Shown here: positions 10,401 through 18,412 of the stretch, piece by piece
Position numbering within the stretch: position 1 is the first letter of the stretch
How the letters are laid out: each line of letters starts with the position of its first letter
Assembly (NCBI RefSeq): GCF_000469135.2
Contig: NZ_CP048117.1
Location: 1,711,501-1,775,500, forward strand
From: Bacillus sp. SB49
GTDB lineage: Bacteria > Bacillota > Bacilli > Bacillales > Halobacillaceae
Direction of reading: 5' to 3'
DNA length: 64,000 nt
The notes under the pieces: generated by a model
What the model was told of the DNA's origin: nothing
Seen by the model: the letters and a program-made list of their open reading frames with translations, nothing else
Database searches by the model: none
Position numbers and translations under genes: made by a program

Positions 10401-10972
10401 TTGAACGATATGAGTTCTTAAAGACCCAACAGGACGACCTGTTGGAAGCGAAACAGACGCTTCATACGGTTATAGAAGAAATGGACGGAGAGATGAAGCG
10501 GAAATTTGAAGACACGTTTACGAAGATCCGTAACGAATTCGGAGAAGTGTTCCGCAGTCTCTTCGGAGGCGGAAAAGCCGACCTTAAACTTACCGATCCT
10601 GATAATATGCTTGAAACAGGTGTCGATATCGTCGCCCAGCCACCAGGTAAGAAACTGCAGAATATGAGTCTTCTGTCGGGAGGGGAACGGGCGCTGACTG
10701 CTATCGCGCTGTTGTTCTCCATCCTGCGTGTCAGACCTGTCCCGTTCTGTGTCCTGGACGAGGTGGAAGCGGCTCTTGATGAGGCAAATGTCGACCGGTT
10801 TGCAAAGTTCCTGAAGGAGTTTAGTGCGAAAACCCAGTTCATCGTCATTACTCACAGGAAAGGGACGATGGAAGAATCAGATGTACTCTATGGTGTGACG
10901 ATGCAGGAGTCGGGAGTATCCAAACTCGTCTCTGTCAGGTTGGAAGAAGCACCGGAATTATTGGAAGCGTAG
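7412..10972 (+). CDS. smc: Chromosome partition protein Smc
   Basis: Smc is the condensin ATPase that organises and segregates the chromosome together with ScpA and ScpB. It is 1186 aa, exactly the B. subtilis length. The Walker A motif GPNGSGKS is at residues 31-38, two long coiled coils flank a glycine-rich hinge (about 515-670), and the signature LSGGE (1088-1092) and Walker B VLDE (1114-1117) are at the C terminus. The ATG at 7412 follows AGGAGG by 6 nt; the ATG at 7406 abuts it and is rejected. ftsY follows after 13 bp. Confidence 0.97.
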   Translation: MFLKQLDTIGFKSFAERVTVDFVTGVTSVVGPNGSGKSNITDAIRWVLGEQSARSLRGAKMEDIIFAGSETRAPLNMAEVTLTLDNTDQALPLDYQEVSVTRRVYRSGESEFYINNQTCRLKDIVDLFMDSGLGREAFSIISQGKVEEILSSKAEERRSIFEEAAGVLKYKQRKKKAEYKLSETQENLNRVEDILYEIDGQLEPLKEQAAIAKDYLEKKDELKHIEISLLITQIEKLHGEWQALLKDLEKIKAEEASLQLKIDNKEQTVLKQRSDMQALDESIEDLQETLLVLTKDLENFEGKKQLMKERHKHFEENKSKLEEAYEDLSEKLERLKVTAEEETKRLEETKQIRKETRRELNQTNQALNKDVNRIEEQIEDLKSEYIELLNKQAAKRNEKQLLEKQLNQIHSKKGLQNDKFKDLRDERAKLEEQLRLTTSEQEEVKSERQKLESTIQSLTAQVEQSRTAYQESQEKLYKGYQYLEKMRSKKEMLEDMKEDFTGYFQGVREVLKARQKGQLPGVEGAVLELIDIPSDLITAVETALGAQAQHIVVKDERTGRQAIHWLKSNNKGRATFLPLDAIQARSVYGKEKLGGQPGFVGIAGELVKYEEPYAKAIQHLLGHIVIAEDLKSANQLANYLNRKYRIVTVDGDVVNPGGSMSGGAKKQSNQSLFTREKELQDLTAKIGEYDQKAKDMERKVMQLKEQLTLQEKEAAGHNQELSEWKREEYEKASTLRELELKWNHLNDQLQLFDQDQAQYDQDREDAHDQLNNLEKVLASLAEELTLIQKKIDELTDTKERQKLDEAKLTNRKQELEIKLAEQESAYSNQQEKTGRYLEEKALIEQELRGNRSSYQQLMEVAESNQTEEELLELIEETKQRKETTSVLIQERRKERNEYGFSIQRAEQLLKELKRNHQNFIQDIQQKEVKANRQDVELENMLSYLQEEYVMTFEKAKREYAPVEDMAAAETKVKLIKRAIEELGTVNIGAIDEYDRILERYEFLKTQQDDLLEAKQTLHTVIEEMDGEMKRKFEDTFTKIRNEFGEVFRSLFGGGKADLKLTDPDNMLETGVDIVAQPPGKKLQNMSLLSGGERALTAIALLFSILRVRPVPFCVLDEVEAALDEANVDRFAKFLKEFSAKTQFIVITHRKGTMEESDVLYGVTMQESGVSKLVSVRLEEAPELLEA

Positions 10973-10985
10973 GAAGGATGAGTCG

Positions 10986-12242
10986 ATGAGTTTTTTCAAA
11001 AAGTTGAAAGAGAAGTTTGTGAAGAATGAAGAAACAGAGAAAAAGGAACAACTCCCTTTAGAGCAAGAGGAAGAAACAGAGCAGGAATCCCTTGATGGAG
11101 AGACCGAAGTCAAGTCGGAAGAGGTACCTGCCCCGGAAAAGGACACGTCTGAAGAAACCGCCGGTCAAGCATCACCTGAGCAGTATCCTTCTTCTACAGA
11201 ACAGGAAGAAGTTGAGGAAGCCGATGAAGAAGAAATCCAGTCGGAAACGGAAACAGACGTGGAGGAAGAGAAAGACACCATCGCCTCGAAGTTCAAACGA
11301 GGCCTTCAAAAGACAAGGAACTCCTTTTCCAGTAAAATAAACGACCTCGTCGCCAGGTACCGCACGGTGGATGAAGATTTCTTCGAAGAGCTGGAAGAAG
11401 TACTCATTTCCGCAGACGTCGGTGTGACAACCGTCATGGAAATGATTGAAGAGCTTGAAATGGAAGTAAAAAGAAAGAACATTAAAGATCCACAGCAGGT
11501 GAAGGAGGTTATTTCCGAGAAACTGGTGGAAATCTATTACGGAGATGATGATGCAGGTGAAGTGGAAGGCCTGAAAGAAAACCCTGATGGTTTGACCATT
11601 TATCTCTTCGTAGGTGTAAACGGCGTCGGAAAGACGACGACAATCGGCAAACTTGCACACCGCCTGAAGTCAGAAGGGAAGAACGTAACGCTTGCAGCAG
11701 GAGATACATTCCGTGCCGGTGCGATTGAGCAGTTGGAGGAGTGGGGTAAGCGTGTCGGCGTGAACGTGACGAAGCACAGCGAAGGAAGCGATCCCGCAGC
11801 CGTCATCTTTGACGGGATCCAGTCAGCCAAATCAAGAAATGCCGATGTGCTCATCTGTGATACGGCCGGCCGACTGCAGAACAAAGTCAATTTGATGAAT
11901 GAGCTTTCCAAAGTGAAGCGCGTCATCGAAAGAGAAGCTCCGGGTGCTCCTCATGAAGTACTGCTCGTCCTTGATGCAACAACGGGTCAGAATGCAATGA
12001 GTCAGGCGAAGACATTCGCAGAAGCGACCGATGTTACCGGTATCGTGCTTTCCAAGCTTGACGGGACGGCTAAAGGTGGAATTGTCCTGGCCATCCGTAA
12101 GGAGCTGGACATTCCGGTTAAACTGGTCGGCCTCGGTGAGAAAGTGACCGACCTTGAGAACTTCGACGCCCATGCATTCGTCTACGGTTTGTTTGCTGAC
12201 ATGATCGATGAGTATGAAGAGGACGAAGAAAAAACGTCTTAA
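10986..12242 (+). CDS. ftsY: Signal recognition particle receptor FtsY
   Basis: FtsY is the SRP receptor GTPase that docks Ffh-bound nascent chains at the membrane translocon. The protein is 418 aa, longer than B. subtilis FtsY (329 aa), mainly because of a highly acidic, Glu-rich N-terminal region (residues about 10-95). The NG domain has G1 GVNGVGKTT from residue 210, DTFRAGAIEQL, DTAGRL (G3) and TKLDGTAKGG (G4). An acidic N-terminal extension suits a halotolerant proteome, though that link is inference. Confidence 0.96.
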   Translation: MSFFKKLKEKFVKNEETEKKEQLPLEQEEETEQESLDGETEVKSEEVPAPEKDTSEETAGQASPEQYPSSTEQEEVEEADEEEIQSETETDVEEEKDTIASKFKRGLQKTRNSFSSKINDLVARYRTVDEDFFEELEEVLISADVGVTTVMEMIEELEMEVKRKNIKDPQQVKEVISEKLVEIYYGDDDAGEVEGLKENPDGLTIYLFVGVNGVGKTTTIGKLAHRLKSEGKNVTLAAGDTFRAGAIEQLEEWGKRVGVNVTKHSEGSDPAAVIFDGIQSAKSRNADVLICDTAGRLQNKVNLMNELSKVKRVIEREAPGAPHEVLLVLDATTGQNAMSQAKTFAEATDVTGIVLSKLDGTAKGGIVLAIRKELDIPVKLVGLGEKVTDLENFDAHAFVYGLFADMIDEYEEDEEKTS

Positions 12243-12317
12243 GCCTTGACATCTGGGGACAGGCTCCGTTAATATTTATGTGTAAAGGTATTTCACTTAA
12301 CAAGGAGTGCTTCCAAC

Positions 12318-12647
12318 GTGCTGGAAAAAACGACACGTATCAACTATCTTTTTGATTTCTACCAATCGTTGTTGACTCCTAAACAAAGAAATTATATGGA
12401 GTTATATTATCTCGAAGATTACTCGCTTGGTGAAATATCCGAAACCTTTGATGTCTCGCGTCAAGCGGTTTATGATAACATTCGCCGAACAGAGACGATG
12501 CTGGAAGAATATGAAAAGAAACTTCTGCTATATGAAAAATTCCAGAAACGCCAGCAGGTGATCAAAGAAATGGAAGCAGAAATAGAACAAGAGAAGCTTC
12601 CGGAACGATTCCATGACTGGCTGGAACAACTACAAGAATTAGAATAG
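12318..12647 (+). CDS. ylxM: SRP-associated DNA-binding-like protein YlxM
   Basis: This 109-aa protein belongs to the YlxM/p13 family encoded next to ffh in Firmicutes. Its sigma-like helix-turn-helix ([20 protein letters not shown], about residues 36-55) resembles sigma-70 region 4, followed by a charged coiled coil. In streptococci the homologue stimulates the SRP GTPases; function here is inferred from that. It starts at GTG 12318 with AAGGAG 11 nt upstream, and ffh follows 12 bp after the stop. Confidence 0.88.
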   Translation: MLEKTTRINYLFDFYQSLLTPKQRNYMELYYLEDYSLGEISETFDVSRQAVYDNIRRTETMLEEYEKKLLLYEKFQKRQQVIKEMEAEIEQEKLPERFHDWLEQLQELE

Positions 12648-12659
12648 GGGGGGCTTTCA

Positions 12660-14000
12660 ATGGCTTTTGAAGGTTTATCCGACCGTTTGCAGGAAACGAT
12701 TAAGAAAATCAAAGGCAAAGGGAAGGTGACCGAACAAGATGTAAAAGAAATGACGCGTGAAGTTCGCCTCGCCCTCCTCGAGGCCGATGTAAACTTCAAA
12801 GTCGTCAAAGACTTCGTCAAGCGCATTAAAGAGCGCGCGATCGGCCAGGAAGTAATGGAAAGCCTTACTCCGGGGCAGCAGGTTATCAAAGTCGTCAAAG
12901 AGGAACTCACCGAGCTTATGGGTGGGAACGAAAGCAAAATCGCCGTCGCCAAACGACCACCGACTGTCATTATGATGGTCGGACTTCAAGGTGCCGGTAA
13001 GACGACGACCACCGGAAAGCTTGCCAACCTCCTAAGGAAAAGCTACAACCGCAGCCCGCTGCTCGTCGCAGCAGATATTTACCGCCCGGCCGCCATCCAG
13101 CAGCTGGAGACGCTTGGCAAGCAGCTGAGTATGCCTGTTCATGCGGAAGGAACGGAAGCGAATCCTGTGGATATTGCGAAGAATGCTATCGCCAAGGCGA
13201 AGGAAGAGCACTATGATTATGTGCTGATCGATACCGCCGGCCGACTGCATATTGATGGAGATCTGATGGGAGAACTGCAGGAAATCAAAGAAGCGGTCAA
13301 CCCGGATGAAATCTTCCTCGTCGTCGACGCGATGACAGGGCAGGATGCTGTCAACGTAGCGGAAAGCTTCGATGAGCAGCTAGATGTAAGCGGCGTACTC
13401 CTGACAAAACTGGATGGGGATACCCGCGGTGGTGCGGCTCTTTCCATTAAAGCAGTAACAGGGAAGCCGATTAAGTTCGCCGGTATGGGAGAGAAGCTCG
13501 ATCAGCTTGAGACGTTCCACCCGGAACGTATGGCATCCCGTATTCTCGGGATGGGGGATATGCTTACACTCATCGAGAAGGCACAGACCCAGGTTGATGA
13601 AAAGCAGGCGCGTGAGCTTGAAACGAAGATGCGTACAGCCTCTTTCACTTTCGAGGATTTCCTTGAGCAGATGCAGCAGGTGAAGAATATGGGGCCGTTG
13701 GATGAGATCCTCAACATGATCCCCGGCGCCAATAAGATGAAAGGCTTGCAGAACGTCTCGTTTGATGACAAACAGATTGTTCATGTGGAAGCGATTATCC
13801 AGTCGATGACCAAGCATGAGCGTCAGGATCCGTCCGTCATGAACGCAAGCCGCAAGAAACGGATCGCCAAAGGGTCCGGAACGTCCGTTTCCGAGGTCAA
13901 CAGACTTTTGAAACAGTTTGAAGAAATGAAGAAAATGATGAAGCAGATGAGCAATACCAAAGGGAAAAAAGGTAAAGGATTTAAATTTCCGTTTATGTAA
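12660..14000 (+). CDS. ffh: Signal recognition particle protein Ffh
   Basis: Ffh is the SRP54 GTPase that binds signal peptides and the small cytoplasmic RNA. Order in the 446-aa protein: N-terminal four-helix bundle, G domain with G1 GLQGAGKT at residues 108-115, DIYRPAAIQQL, DTAGRL and TKLDGDTRGG, then a methionine-rich M domain with RKKRIAKGSG for RNA contact. A strong GGGGGGG ribosome site precedes the ATG. It forms a targeting cluster with ftsY and ylxM. Confidence 0.97.
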   Translation: MAFEGLSDRLQETIKKIKGKGKVTEQDVKEMTREVRLALLEADVNFKVVKDFVKRIKERAIGQEVMESLTPGQQVIKVVKEELTELMGGNESKIAVAKRPPTVIMMVGLQGAGKTTTTGKLANLLRKSYNRSPLLVAADIYRPAAIQQLETLGKQLSMPVHAEGTEANPVDIAKNAIAKAKEEHYDYVLIDTAGRLHIDGDLMGELQEIKEAVNPDEIFLVVDAMTGQDAVNVAESFDEQLDVSGVLLTKLDGDTRGGAALSIKAVTGKPIKFAGMGEKLDQLETFHPERMASRILGMGDMLTLIEKAQTQVDEKQARELETKMRTASFTFEDFLEQMQQVKNMGPLDEILNMIPGANKMKGLQNVSFDDKQIVHVEAIIQSMTKHERQDPSVMNASRKKRIAKGSGTSVSEVNRLLKQFEEMKKMMKQMSNTKGKKGKGFKFPFM

Positions 14001-14011
14001 TGGAAAAAACC

Positions 14012-14040
14012 TTTACACACCATTGAACTTCTGCTAAAAT
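14012..14040 (+). promoter_or_regulatory. rpsP promoter
   Basis: TTTACA (14012-14017), a 17-bp spacer and TAAAAT (14035-14040) match sigma-A consensus well. They lie between ffh and rpsP and would drive rpsP, khpA and, by readthrough, ylqD-rimM-trmD. Confidence 0.7.
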
Positions 14041-14085
14041 CTAAATCTGTGTGAAACATTAAAGAAATTTTGGAGGTTGTTAAAT

Positions 14086-14355
14086 ATGGCAGTAAAAATT
14101 CGCCTGAAACGTATGGGTTCTAAACGTAACCCATTTTACCGTGTAGTAGTAGCAGATTCCCGTTCTCCTCGTGATGGTCGCATCATCGAGCAAATCGGAA
14201 CATATAACCCAGTCGCTAACCCTGTAGAGGTTAAGATCGACGCTGACAAAGCGATCGACTGGATGTCCAACGGCGCGAAGCCAAGCGACACGGTTCGTAA
14301 CCTATTCTCAAACGAAGGCATCATGAAGCAGTTCCACGAAAAGAAAAACCAATAA
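14086..14355 (+). CDS. rpsP: 30S ribosomal protein S16
   Basis: S16 is a primary-binding small-subunit protein needed for 30S assembly. The sequence [20 protein letters not shown] is diagnostic, and the 89-aa length is typical. The ATG at 14086 is chosen because GGAGG (14072-14076) lies 9 nt before it and this gives the family N terminus; an in-frame start 9 bp earlier would crowd that site. Confidence 0.97.
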   Translation: MAVKIRLKRMGSKRNPFYRVVVADSRSPRDGRIIEQIGTYNPVANPVEVKIDADKAIDWMSNGAKPSDTVRNLFSNEGIMKQFHEKKNQ

Positions 14356-14373
14356 CGAAGTAGTGGTGATCCC

Positions 14374-14601
14374 ATGAAAGCCTTAATCGAAACGATCGTC
14401 ACTCCGCTTGTCGATCATCCCGAAGACATCAAGGTGGACGTAAAAGAAGAAGATCATAAACTGATTTATCATCTTTCCGTCCATCCCGATGATGTTGGAA
14501 AAGTGATCGGAAAGAACGGGCGGATTGCGAAAGCGATTCGAACTGTCGTGTATGCGGCAGGCTCAGATTCCGATAAGCGAATCTATTTGGATATCATGTA
14601 A
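14374..14601 (+). CDS. khpA: KH-domain RNA-binding protein KhpA
   Basis: KhpA (formerly YlqC) is a minimal single-KH-domain RNA-binding protein of 75 aa. The GXXG loop is in GKVIGKNGRIAKAIR. In other Firmicutes KhpA partners with KhpB/Jag and affects cell elongation and division. It is co-transcribed with rpsP (18-bp gap), and a hairpin terminator follows. Confidence 0.92.
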   Translation: MKALIETIVTPLVDHPEDIKVDVKEEDHKLIYHLSVHPDDVGKVIGKNGRIAKAIRTVVYAAGSDSDKRIYLDIM

Positions 14602-14604
14602 GAA

Positions 14605-14632
14605 GGGAGAGGGAGAACCTTTCCCTTTTTTA
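14605..14632 (+). terminator. Terminator after khpA
   Basis: GGGAGAGG (14605-14612) and CCTTTCCC (14618-14625) pair with one G-U around a 5-nt loop and run straight into a T6 tract. It probably attenuates transcription into ylqD-rimM-trmD. Confidence 0.7.
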
Positions 14633-14681
14633 CTAGTTTCATGTATGAAACGCATGAGGAAGCGGTGGTGAGGGAACGAAG

Positions 14682-15068
14682 ATGCAGATCATCAGAAGAG
14701 TCCCGGTAAAAGAAGTACTGACCAATAATAGCCGTGCAGAGATGAAGCGGAACTTCGACCAGAAATGGAAACAGCTTGATCAGGAATGTGAGCAATTGAT
14801 GTTCGAACAAAAGAAGTTGGAACGTAAACCCGGCCTCTCGAAGCAGGAAGTCGAGAAGAGATTCTCTAAAGAAATCAGCCGGAGAAAAGATCAGCTTCGC
14901 TGGTTGGAATATCAATCGACACAGCTGGACATCCTGCCTGATGGAAGTGAGCTCAAGACGGACGAAGTAGATGTATTAGTCACCGTCCACGAAGGCGATT
15001 GTTGGAAGGACATAACACAGGAACAGGAAATCGTCATTAAAGATGGAAAAGTCATACGAGCGAGGTAG
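14682..15068 (+). CDS. ylqD: YlqD family protein
   Basis: A 128-aa conserved Bacillales protein of unknown function, always found between khpA and rimM. It has a long charged helical segment (about residues 20-85, rich in Lys, Glu and Gln) followed by a compact C-terminal part ending VIKDGKVIRAR. Context suggests a link with ribosome or tRNA maturation, but no motif assigns an activity. Confidence 0.82.
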   Translation: MQIIRRVPVKEVLTNNSRAEMKRNFDQKWKQLDQECEQLMFEQKKLERKPGLSKQEVEKRFSKEISRRKDQLRWLEYQSTQLDILPDGSELKTDEVDVLVTVHEGDCWKDITQEQEIVIKDGKVIRAR

Positions 15069-15076
15069 TCATATAC

Positions 15077-15592
15077 ATGGATAAACAATTGTACAACGTC
15101 GGAAAAATTATTAATACACACGGCATCAAGGGGGAAGTAAAGGTCCATCGCGTTACGGATTTTGACGAACGCTTCCAGCCGGGACAGCAGCTTTACTTGG
15201 TTCAAGAAAACAAGGAGCCGAAACCCCTCGTCATAACGACGCACCGTATCCATAAGGGGTTCGATCTGATTCGATTCGAGGAACATGGTTCCATTAACGA
15301 TGTAGAACAATATAAGAATGGGAAGCTGATGGTTTCCGAGGAAGCTCAGGCTCCGCTTGGCGAGCACGAATTTTACTTCCATGAAATCATAGGCTGTGCG
15401 GTGTACTTGGAGACAGGGGAAGAGCTTGGTTTGATCAAGGAGATTCTGACACCTGGTGCGAACGACGTCTGGGTTGTCAAGCAAAAACAGGGCGCAGATG
15501 TCCTTATTCCTTATATAGAGTCTGTTGTAAAGCAAGTGGATGTAGATAACAAGACGGTGGTCATCGATCCAATAGAGGGGCTGCTTGACTGA
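15077..15592 (+). CDS. rimM: Ribosome maturation factor RimM
   Basis: RimM binds S19 and assists maturation of the 30S head. The 171-aa protein has the N-terminal RimM barrel with the signature [16 protein letters not shown] and a C-terminal PRC-like barrel ([17 protein letters not shown]). The stop TGA overlaps the trmD ATG by one base, giving tight coupling of the two ribosome/tRNA maturation genes. Confidence 0.95.
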   Translation: MDKQLYNVGKIINTHGIKGEVKVHRVTDFDERFQPGQQLYLVQENKEPKPLVITTHRIHKGFDLIRFEEHGSINDVEQYKNGKLMVSEEAQAPLGEHEFYFHEIIGCAVYLETGEELGLIKEILTPGANDVWVVKQKQGADVLIPYIESVVKQVDVDNKTVVIDPIEGLLD

Positions 15593-16323
15593 TGCATATC
15601 GATATTTTGACGCTTTTTCCTGAAATGTTCAACGGGGTGCTGCAGACTTCTATTATGAAGCGGGCTCAAGAGCAGGGAGCCTTCACTTATAATTATGTGA
15701 ATTTCCGGGATTATACAGAGAACAAGCATAACAAAGTGGATGACTATCCCTACGGTGGTGGTGCAGGACTCGTATTATCACCCCAGCCGATCTTTGACAG
15801 CATTCAGGCCATCAAAGACAAATCGGAAAAACCACCACGGGTCGTCCTTTTATGCCCGCAGGGAGAACCGCATTCCCAGAAGAAAGCGGAGGAATTGGCG
15901 CGGGAAGACCACTTAGTGTTCATATGCGGTCACTATGAGGGGTATGATGAGCGGATAAGGGAAGAACTTGTAACGGATGAAATATCACTCGGAGACTATG
16001 TGTTGACGGGTGGGGAACTCGGGGCAATGGTCGTTATTGATTCCGTGGTGCGGCTTGTACCAGGTGTCCTTGGTAATGACCAATCAGCTCCGATGGATTC
16101 CTTTTCCAACGGGCTGCTTGAACATCCACACTATACAAGACCAGCTGACTTCCGCGGACGTAAAGTTCCGGATGTCCTTCTGTCAGGCAATCATGCCAAG
16201 ATTGAAGAATGGCGCCACTATCAATCCTTGAAACGGACATTCGAGCGTCGTCCGGATTTGTTAAAAGACAGGGAACTCTCTGATAAGGAGAAATCTTGGA
16301 TCAGGGAATGGGAAAATAGCTGA
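15592..16323 (+). CDS. trmD: tRNA (guanine37-N1)-methyltransferase TrmD
   Basis: TrmD methylates G37 next to the anticodon of certain tRNAs, using S-adenosylmethionine bound in a trefoil-knot (SPOUT) fold, and so prevents +1 frameshifting. The 243-aa protein shows [10 protein letters not shown] at the N terminus, [11 protein letters not shown], the knot motif [11 protein letters not shown] and [17 protein letters not shown]. It is the last gene before the separately promoted rplS. Confidence 0.96.
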   Translation: MHIDILTLFPEMFNGVLQTSIMKRAQEQGAFTYNYVNFRDYTENKHNKVDDYPYGGGAGLVLSPQPIFDSIQAIKDKSEKPPRVVLLCPQGEPHSQKKAEELAREDHLVFICGHYEGYDERIREELVTDEISLGDYVLTGGELGAMVVIDSVVRLVPGVLGNDQSAPMDSFSNGLLEHPHYTRPADFRGRKVPDVLLSGNHAKIEEWRHYQSLKRTFERRPDLLKDRELSDKEKSWIREWENS

Positions 16324-16329
16324 GAGCTG

Positions 16330-16358
16330 TTGAACTTTGCCCGGTCCTGTGGTATATT
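16330..16358 (+). promoter_or_regulatory. rplS promoter
   Basis: TTGAAC (16330-16335), a 17-bp spacer and TATATT (16353-16358), with TG one base before the -10 (TGGTATATT), form an extended -10 promoter just after trmD. The same hexamers, spacing and TGTGG recur in front of rpsB at 60257-60285. Confidence 0.8.
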
Positions 16359-16364
16359 AATCTT

Positions 16365-16450
16365 TGTGCTTAAACGAACGGTTTAAGTGGAAAACGATGT
16401 TCCGCTGTTTCATAGAAAACACGAGCATTAGTTAAAAAGGAGTGAAGATC
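16365..16450 (+). ncRNA. Candidate L19 leader RNA
   Basis: The roughly 85-nt untranslated leader of rplS contains a perfect hairpin, CTTAAAC (16369-16375) with GTTTAAG (16381-16387), and a second foldable segment around 16411-16430 (GTTTC/GAAAAC). An autoregulatory L19 leader (Rfam L19_leader) is known at this place in Bacillus. Position and hairpins agree, but a covariance search was not possible, so the assignment is tentative. Confidence 0.5.
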
Positions 16451-16795
16451 ATGCAACAATTGATTCATGACATTACAAAAGAACAGCTTCGTACAGACCA
16501 CCCAGACTTCCGTCCTGGTGACACTGTAAAAGTACACGTGAAGGTAGTCGAGGGTACTCGCGAGCGTATCCAGGTATTCGAAGGTGTTGTAATTAAGCGC
16601 CAGAACGGCGGAATCAGCGAAACATTCACTGTTCGTAAAATTACTTACGGTGTAGGCGTTGAGCGTACATTCCCTGTTCACTCTCCACGTATCGCTAAAA
16701 TCGAGCGTACTCGTCGTGGTAGAGTACGTCGTGCGAAACTTTACTACTTGCGCAACCTGCGTGGTAAAGCGGCACGTATTAAAGAAATTATCTAA
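16451..16795 (+). CDS. rplS: 50S ribosomal protein L19
   Basis: L19 sits at the 30S-50S interface. The 114-aa sequence ([18 protein letters not shown], then [20 protein letters not shown]) is diagnostic. The ATG at 16451 is supported by AAAAAGGAG 9-10 nt upstream and by alignment with the family N terminus; the GTG nine bases earlier abuts the ribosome site. It is a single-gene transcript with its own promoter and terminator. Confidence 0.97.
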   Translation: MQQLIHDITKEQLRTDHPDFRPGDTVKVHVKVVEGTRERIQVFEGVVIKRQNGGISETFTVRKITYGVGVERTFPVHSPRIAKIERTRRGRVRRAKLYYLRNLRGKAARIKEII

Positions 16796-16804
16796 TTTCA
16801 AGAG

Positions 16805-16836
16805 AAAGGAGCTTGCATCTGTCAAGCTCCTTTTTT
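16805..16836 (+). terminator. rplS terminator
   Basis: AAAGGAGCTTG (16805-16815) and CAAGCTCCTTT (16823-16833) form an 11-bp stem with a 7-nt loop, ending in a T6 run. Confidence 0.9.
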
Positions 16837-16902
16837 CTAGTCAAGAAAGATTTGGGAGACAGCTTTTTAACTGTTTCGAATGCCCAGGAAGCGGGGACTA
16901 GT

Positions 16903-17451
16903 ATGAAACAACAATGGTTAGATTGGATAAAGGCTTTCGTCATTGCAGCTGTACTTGCTGTCGTGGTACGTGTATTTCTGTTTGCGCCGGTTGTTGTTGA
17001 AGGGCCGTCTATGCTGGATACACTACATAGCGGGGATCACTTGATCGTTAGTAAATTGAACTATACATTAGGCTCTGCGGATCGTTTTGATGTCGTAGTG
17101 TTTCATGCGACTGAGCGGAAAGATTACATTAAACGTGTCATCGGTCTGCCCGGGGATCACATTCAGTATGAAAATGATCAGCTGTTCGTAAACGGAGAAC
17201 CGGTGGACGAGCCTTTCCTTGATGAAAGAAAAAGCGAACTTCCCGAGGGTGTGCGTTTCACCGAAGACTTCTCCATGGAAGAGCTGCCCGGATCGTATGA
17301 AGTTGTTCCGGAAGGGCATCTGTTCGTGCTTGGGGACAATCGCAACAATTCCACAGACAGTCGGATGCTCGGCATGATCTCCGATGATCAAATTGTCGGA
17401 CAGGCTGTTTTGTCCTACTGGCCGCTTAATCGGGTCAGTCTTGTTAATTAG
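16903..17451 (+). CDS. lepB: Type I signal peptidase
   Basis: This membrane-anchored Ser/Lys protease removes signal peptides from exported proteins. One N-terminal transmembrane helix (about residues 10-29) is followed by the catalytic serine in GPSML (Ser36), the catalytic lysine in YIKRVIGLPGD (Lys77), and the conserved GDNRNNSTDSR box near the end. Length is 182 aa. The ATG at 16903 gives the correct short cytoplasmic N terminus. B. subtilis has no lepB here, but several other Bacillaceae place one between rplS and rbgA. Confidence 0.94.
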   Translation: MKQQWLDWIKAFVIAAVLAVVVRVFLFAPVVVEGPSMLDTLHSGDHLIVSKLNYTLGSADRFDVVVFHATERKDYIKRVIGLPGDHIQYENDQLFVNGEPVDEPFLDERKSELPEGVRFTEDFSMEELPGSYEVVPEGHLFVLGDNRNNSTDSRMLGMISDDQIVGQAVLSYWPLNRVSLVN

Positions 17452-17461
17452 GAGGTTTACG

Positions 17462-18304
17462 ATGACTATTCAATGGTATCCCGGCCACATGGCCAAAGCA
17501 AAGCGGGAAGCGGCAGAGAAGTTGAAGCTCGTCGATTTCGTTATCGAACTTGTCGATGCAAGAGCACCTTTCTCTTCCCAGAACCCGATGCTGCATGAAA
17601 TATTACAAGAAAAACCTAAGATGATCGTCCTTATGAAGAAGGACTTAGCCGATCCGCAGAAAACAGCAGAGTGGATCGAATATTTTGAAGCGTCATCCAT
17701 CCCGGCAGTCGCAATTGAAGCAAATAAAAAACAAGATGTACAACGAGTAGTCCAGAAGGCGAAAGAGCTGGGCAGGGAGAAGCTGGAGAAATTGAAAGCA
17801 AAGGGCGTTCGACCGCGTGCTTCCAGAGCAATGATTCTTGGCATCCCGAACGTTGGGAAATCCACTCTCATCAACCGTCTTGCCAATAAAAAGATGGCCA
17901 AGACCGGCGATAAGCCGGGGGTAACGACTAAGCAGCAGTGGATCAAAGTGAAGAAGGAATTTGAGCTTCTTGATACTCCAGGGATTCTCTGGCCGAAGTT
18001 CGAAGAAGAAGAAGTAGGTTATCGTCTTGCGGCCATCGGAACGATCAAGGATCAGATCCTTCCGAAAGAAGATGTGGCAGCTTATGTTCTTGATTACATG
18101 AGAGACCATTATCCTGCTTTGCTTGAGGAGAGGTTCGGATTCGACCGTTATGATGATATCATGGAAGCTTTCGAACAGATTGGTCGGAAACGAGGGTGTC
18201 TCGAGAGCGGGGGCGTCGTCAATTTTGAGAAGGTGTCGGATGTTATCCTTCAGGATCTAAGATCAGGTAAATTCGGCTTGATCAGTTTAGAAAGTCCGGA
18301 ATAA
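17462..18304 (+). CDS. rbgA: Ribosome biogenesis GTPase RbgA (YlqF)
   Basis: RbgA is a circularly permuted GTPase essential for late 50S assembly (L16 and neighbours). Consistent with permutation, the G4-like KKDLAD element comes before G1 (GIPNVGKST, residues 127-135) and G3 (DTPG). The N-terminal WYPGHMAKAKRE is diagnostic. Length is 280 aa. AGGAGG lies 7 nt before the ATG at 17462. A terminator follows. Confidence 0.96.
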   Translation: MTIQWYPGHMAKAKREAAEKLKLVDFVIELVDARAPFSSQNPMLHEILQEKPKMIVLMKKDLADPQKTAEWIEYFEASSIPAVAIEANKKQDVQRVVQKAKELGREKLEKLKAKGVRPRASRAMILGIPNVGKSTLINRLANKKMAKTGDKPGVTTKQQWIKVKKEFELLDTPGILWPKFEEEEVGYRLAAIGTIKDQILPKEDVAAYVLDYMRDHYPALLEERFGFDRYDDIMEAFEQIGRKRGCLESGGVVNFEKVSDVILQDLRSGKFGLISLESPE

Positions 18305-18309
18305 GGAAG

Positions 18310-18345
18310 AAAGCGCACAGGAATAGCTGCCTTGCGCTTTTTTCT
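18310..18345 (+). terminator. rbgA terminator
   Basis: AAGCGCA (18311-18317) pairs with TGCGCTT (18333-18339), with an inner AGG/CCT extension, followed by TTTTTC. It closes the lepB-rbgA unit before rnhB. Confidence 0.8.
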
Positions 18346-18412
18346 TATGTAGAGAAGCTAATGATTGCAGAGATGTTTCCGATAAAAGAAGAAAGGTAGT
18401 GGACGTACTGTC

